Assembly (NCBI GenBank): GCA_900757705.1
Contig: CAAEOW010000140.1
Coordinates: forward strand, 1 to 42,165
From: an uncultured Collinsella sp.
GTDB lineage: Bacteria; Actinomycetota; Coriobacteriia; Coriobacteriales; Coriobacteriaceae
DNA: 42,165 bases
Direction: 5' to 3'
The notes below the pieces were generated by a model. The model did not search any database. It saw only the letters and a program-made list of their open reading frames with translations, and was not told the origin of the DNA. Within the stretch, counting starts at the first letter, position 1. The number at the start of each line of letters is the position of its first letter. The translations under genes and the position numbers were made by a program. Shown one piece after another: positions 39,959 through 42,165 of the stretch.

Positions 39959-40300
39959 TTACTCCTCGGCGCCCTCAGCGGCCTCAGCGGCAGCCTTAGC
40001 GGCCTCGGCCTCTTTGGCGAGCTGCTTCTTGGACTTCTTGACGACGGTCTCGGTCTTCTCGCCCTCGTTGGCGGCCTTGACCAGAGCGGCGACGGCGTCG
40101 GTGAGCTGAGCGCCCTTGGACTGCCAGTCGGCGATCTTCTCGAGGTCGAGATTGATGGTCTTGGGGGCGGTCATCGGGTTGTAGCGGCCAACCTCCTCGA
40201 TGATACGACCGTCACGCGGGGCGCGGGAATCGGCGACGACGACACGGTAGTACGGACGCTTCTTAGCGCCGTGACGAGCAAGGCGAATCTTGACTGCCAA
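39959..40300 (-). CDS. rpsP: 30S ribosomal protein S16
   Basis: Early assembly protein of the small subunit. The 113-residue product starts [31 protein letters not shown] and continues [30 protein letters not shown], then a lysine/alanine/glutamate tail of about 35 residues longer than in E. coli. The start is TTG at 40300, six bases after GGAGGAG; the longer upstream frame has no homology. It is the first gene of the run to ppsR. Confidence 0.96.
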   Translation of the reverse strand: MAVKIRLARHGAKKRPYYRVVVADSRAPRDGRIIEEVGRYNPMTAPKTINLDLEKIADWQSKGAQLTDAVAALVKAANEGEKTETVVKKSKKQLAKEAEAAKAAAEAAEGAEE

Positions 40301-40356
40301 AGGAAACTCCTCCAACCAAGCAGCTTTAGGCTGCAACTACAAACAAACAGTTGAAC

Positions 40357-40385
40357 ATAATACGCCATCGACGCGGGCAGGTGAA
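40357..40385 (-). promoter_or_regulatory. rpsP: rpsP operon promoter
   Basis: On the minus strand TTCACC (40385-40380), a 17-base spacer and TATTAT (40362-40357). The start would be near 40350. The leader contains the hairpin GCAGC-CTAAA-GCTGC (40334-40320) just before the GGAGGAG. Confidence 0.6.
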
Positions 40386-40489
40386 GTCCGTGAGACCAAC
40401 TTCTTCGGTGTAGTCGAGGGCAAATCCATATCTTAGACAAGAATTCGGGATTTGCAAGCACATACACGCACCCCACATGAGCTGCGCGG

Positions 40490-40495
40490 TATACT
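40490..40495 (+). promoter_or_regulatory. dinB: -10 element of dinB
   Basis: TATACT ends seven bases before the A of the first dinB ATG (40502), so the transcript may begin on the start codon. No good -35 and no LexA box of the TCGAAC type were recognised nearby. Confidence 0.5.
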
Positions 40496-40501
40496 CATGA
40501 C

Positions 40502-41755
40502 ATGGAAAGACGCGAACATACATACGGTTATGAGGATGCCATGGGCATCACGCCGCCGCCCTGGACGGGTCCGGCGGTGGGCCTCATGGACCTCGATGCG
40601 TTTTTTGCGAGCGTGGAGATGCTCGATCATCCCGAATGGCGCGGAAAGCCGCTCATCGTGGGCGGAGACGCCGATTCGCGTGGCGTCGTGTCCACGTGTT
40701 CGTATGAGGCACGTCGCTTTGGCGTGCACTCTGCCATGGCCTCGGCCGAGGCGCGGCGCTTGTGCCCGCAAGCCATTTGGACGCACGGGCACTTTGATCG
40801 CTACCGCGAGGTGAGCGCGCAGGTCATGGCGATTCTTGCCGAGGAGACGCCGCGCGTTGAGCGCGTATCCATCGACGAAGCCTTTATCGATATCACACCG
40901 GGTCGCTTTGCGCCCGAAGACCCGCTACTGGTTGCGCGGCGTATAAGCGACCGCGTGGCAGCGCTGGGAGTGACCTGCTCCATTGGCGTGGGCTGCAACA
41001 AGACGGTCGCAAAGATCGCAAGCGAGCGGGATAAGCCGTTTGGGCTGACCATCGTGCGCCCCGGAACCGAGCAGCGCTTTTTGGCCGCGCTGCCGGTATC
41101 TGCCATGAGCGGCATCGGGCGCTCGGCCGAGGAGCGACTGCGCCGCATGCGCATCTACACGCTCGGCGAGCTGTCACGTTCACCGGAATCAACCTTGGCC
41201 TCTATTTTTGGCGTCAACGGCGAACGCATGCGCCAGCGTGCGCTGGGACTCGAAATATCCGAAGTAACAAGCCTCGATGAGGAACGCGAGGTTAAATCCG
41301 TGAGCAATGAGCGCACCTTTGCGAAAGATTTGACTGAGCGTGGGGACATCGAAGCGGCGATTGCGCTGTTGGGAGAGTCGGTTGGACGCCGCCTGCGCCG
41401 TCAGGGACTGACGGGCGGCACGGTAACGCTCAAGCTTAAGTATTCGTATGGCAGCGGACGCACGGCGCAGCGGCGGCTTCCCCACCCCACCGACGATGAG
41501 AACATCTTTGTGGCGGTTGCGCTCGAACTGCTCGACAACATCTGGCAGGAAGGCATGCATGTGCGTCTGGCGGGTATCGGGATGAGCGACTTTGACCATC
41601 AGGGCGGCATCCAGACCGACCTGTTCTGCGAAGTCGACGACCGCGGAGCCCAATCAAGCGACCGTCGCGACCTCTCAGTCGCGATCGATGCCGTCCGAGA
41701 CAAGTTCGGCGACACCGCCCTATCTTTCGGCCGCCAATCCCGCTTCAATGATTAA
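40502..41755 (+). CDS. dinB: DNA polymerase IV (Y-family)
   Basis: Error-prone translesion polymerase. The 417-residue protein has GLMDLDAFFASVEM (first metal aspartates), YEARRFGVHSAMASAEARRLCP, VERVSIDEAFIDIT (catalytic DE), GVTCSIGVGCNKTVAKIASERDKP, the thumb helix-hairpin-helix LPVSAMSGIG, and the little-finger domain with SNERTFAKDL. C-terminal QTDLF is a likely beta-clamp-binding motif. The start is either ATG 40502, without Shine-Dalgarno, or ATG 40541 (MGITPPP), with GAGG five bases upstream. It is the only plus-strand gene in the right quarter. Confidence 0.95.
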   Translation: MERREHTYGYEDAMGITPPPWTGPAVGLMDLDAFFASVEMLDHPEWRGKPLIVGGDADSRGVVSTCSYEARRFGVHSAMASAEARRLCPQAIWTHGHFDRYREVSAQVMAILAEETPRVERVSIDEAFIDITPGRFAPEDPLLVARRISDRVAALGVTCSIGVGCNKTVAKIASERDKPFGLTIVRPGTEQRFLAALPVSAMSGIGRSAEERLRRMRIYTLGELSRSPESTLASIFGVNGERMRQRALGLEISEVTSLDEEREVKSVSNERTFAKDLTERGDIEAAIALLGESVGRRLRRQGLTGGTVTLKLKYSYGSGRTAQRRLPHPTDDENIFVAVALELLDNIWQEGMHVRLAGIGMSDFDHQGGIQTDLFCEVDDRGAQSSDRRDLSVAIDAVRDKFGDTALSFGRQSRFND

Positions 41756-41765
41756 CCGCCTTTGT

Positions 41766-41810
41766 AAAAATAGAAAGCCGGGCAGGTGCGGAAAACCGCA
41801 ACTGCCCGGC
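41766..41810. terminator. Convergent terminator between dinB and rsfS
   Basis: GCCGGGCAG (41777-41785) pairs with CTGCCCGGC (41802-41810), with an inner TGCGG-AAAA-CCGCA helix. On the minus strand it is followed by TTTCTATTTTT, so it best serves the rsfS transcript. On the plus side there is no T-run. Confidence 0.75.
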
Positions 41811-41824
41811 GAAATGCGCGAGGC

Positions 41825-41856
41825 TAGCTAAAAGCCCCATATCAAATGAGCCACTA
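41825..41856. repeat. REP-like element copy abutting the rsfS stop
   Basis: TAGCTAAAAGCCCC, then ATATCAAATGAGCCACTA, lines up with the element at 33773-33803 (TAGCTAAAAGAGCCCC, then GTCCCAAATTAGCTA) with a two-base gap and a few changes. Like that copy it ends in the stop codon of the neighbouring minus-strand gene. Confidence 0.5.
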
Positions 41857-42165
41857 GAGGAGGTCGAGGGGGAGCTGGGGGGCGTCACCCCAGAGCTTTT
41901 CTAGGCGGTAGAAGTCGCGGGCTTCGGGAGTGAAGACGTGGACGACGACCGAACCGTAGTCCATGAGCATCCAGGTCTTCTGCTCGCGGCCCTCGATGGA
42001 GAACGGATGCTCGCCGCAAGCCTCGGCGACCTTTTCCTCGATCTCGTCGACGATAGAATCAACCTGGCGGTTGTTGGTACCGGTGGCAAGCACAAAGTAG
42101 TCGCACACGTCGGAAAGCTCGGTCAGGTCGAGCACCTGCACGTCCTCGCCTTTCTTGTCGTAGGC
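41854..42165 (-). CDS. rsfS: Ribosomal silencing factor RsfS (5' end outside window)
   Basis: Binds L14 and blocks subunit joining when nutrients are short (Iojap/DUF143 family). The visible 103 residues read AYDKKGEDVQVLDLTELSDVCDYFVLATGTNNRQVDSIVDEI and end with LEKLWGDAPQLPLDLL. The conserved KKGEDVQVLDL lies upstream of the internal GTG at 42141, so the frame continues past the window edge and only a short N-terminus is missing. SDVCDYFV and WMLMDYGSVVVHVF are the family motifs. Confidence 0.93.
   Translation of the reverse strand, partial: AYDKKGEDVQVLDLTELSDVCDYFVLATGTNNRQVDSIVDEIEEKVAEACGEHPFSIEGREQKTWMLMDYGSVVVHVFTPEARDFYRLEKLWGDAPQLPLDLL

Overview
The window looks like a chromosomal core-gene region of a high-GC actinobacterium of the class Coriobacteriia, most like Collinsella. 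The basis is an actinobacterial integration host factor (mihF) beside gmk and rpoZ, a zinc-type L28, strongly GC-biased third positions, many GTG/TTG starts, and a fermentative gene set (adhE, pyruvate phosphate dikinase and its regulator). The species assignment is inference. Nearly all genes are on the minus strand; rpmB, adhE, a small kinase gene and dinB are on the plus strand.

Layout from left to right. (1) 1-2372: mihF-gmk-rpoZ-thiI operon read leftwards; thiI runs off the left edge. (2) 2612-8075: de novo pyrimidine operon pyrR-pyrB-pyrC-pyrK-pyrD-pyrF, preceded by a structured leader with a terminator and a PyrR-loop-like hairpin. (3) 8189-8677: rpmB with two candidate promoters and a strong terminator. 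(4) 8679-9739: a REP-associated tyrosine transposase (RAYT) flanked by inverted REP-like hairpin repeats; its ribosome binding site lies inside a 10-bp hairpin. (5) 9771-13464: adhE behind a pair of LacI-type palindromes, then a GC-rich hairpin and an unassigned APH-fold kinase. (6) 13493-21938: pyrH-frr-uppS-cdsA-dxr-rseP-ispG-proS, joining ribosome recycling, isoprenoid and undecaprenyl phosphate supply, phospholipid precursor synthesis and membrane proteolysis. (7) 21998-23869: rpsB-tsf with promoter and terminator. (8) 23919-29128: yraN-comM-dprA-trmFO-xerC. (9) 29227-30638: rplS and rnhB, each with its own terminator. (10) 30684-40385: ppdK, then a long rpsP-khpA-rimM-trmD-lepB-glyQ-glyS-ppsR run. 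(11) 40490-42165: dinB on plus, a convergent terminator, and the 3' part of rsfS.

No tRNA, rRNA, CRISPR array, prophage or biosynthetic cluster was seen. I did not find a clear multi-gene undescribed system. The parts most worth a second look are the RAYT module with its RBS hairpin and related repeats elsewhere in the window, a winged-helix-like insertion in the RseP homologue, the pyr leader, a Xer recombinase whose conserved N-terminus lies upstream of any standard start codon, and dyad symmetries built into several housekeeping promoters.
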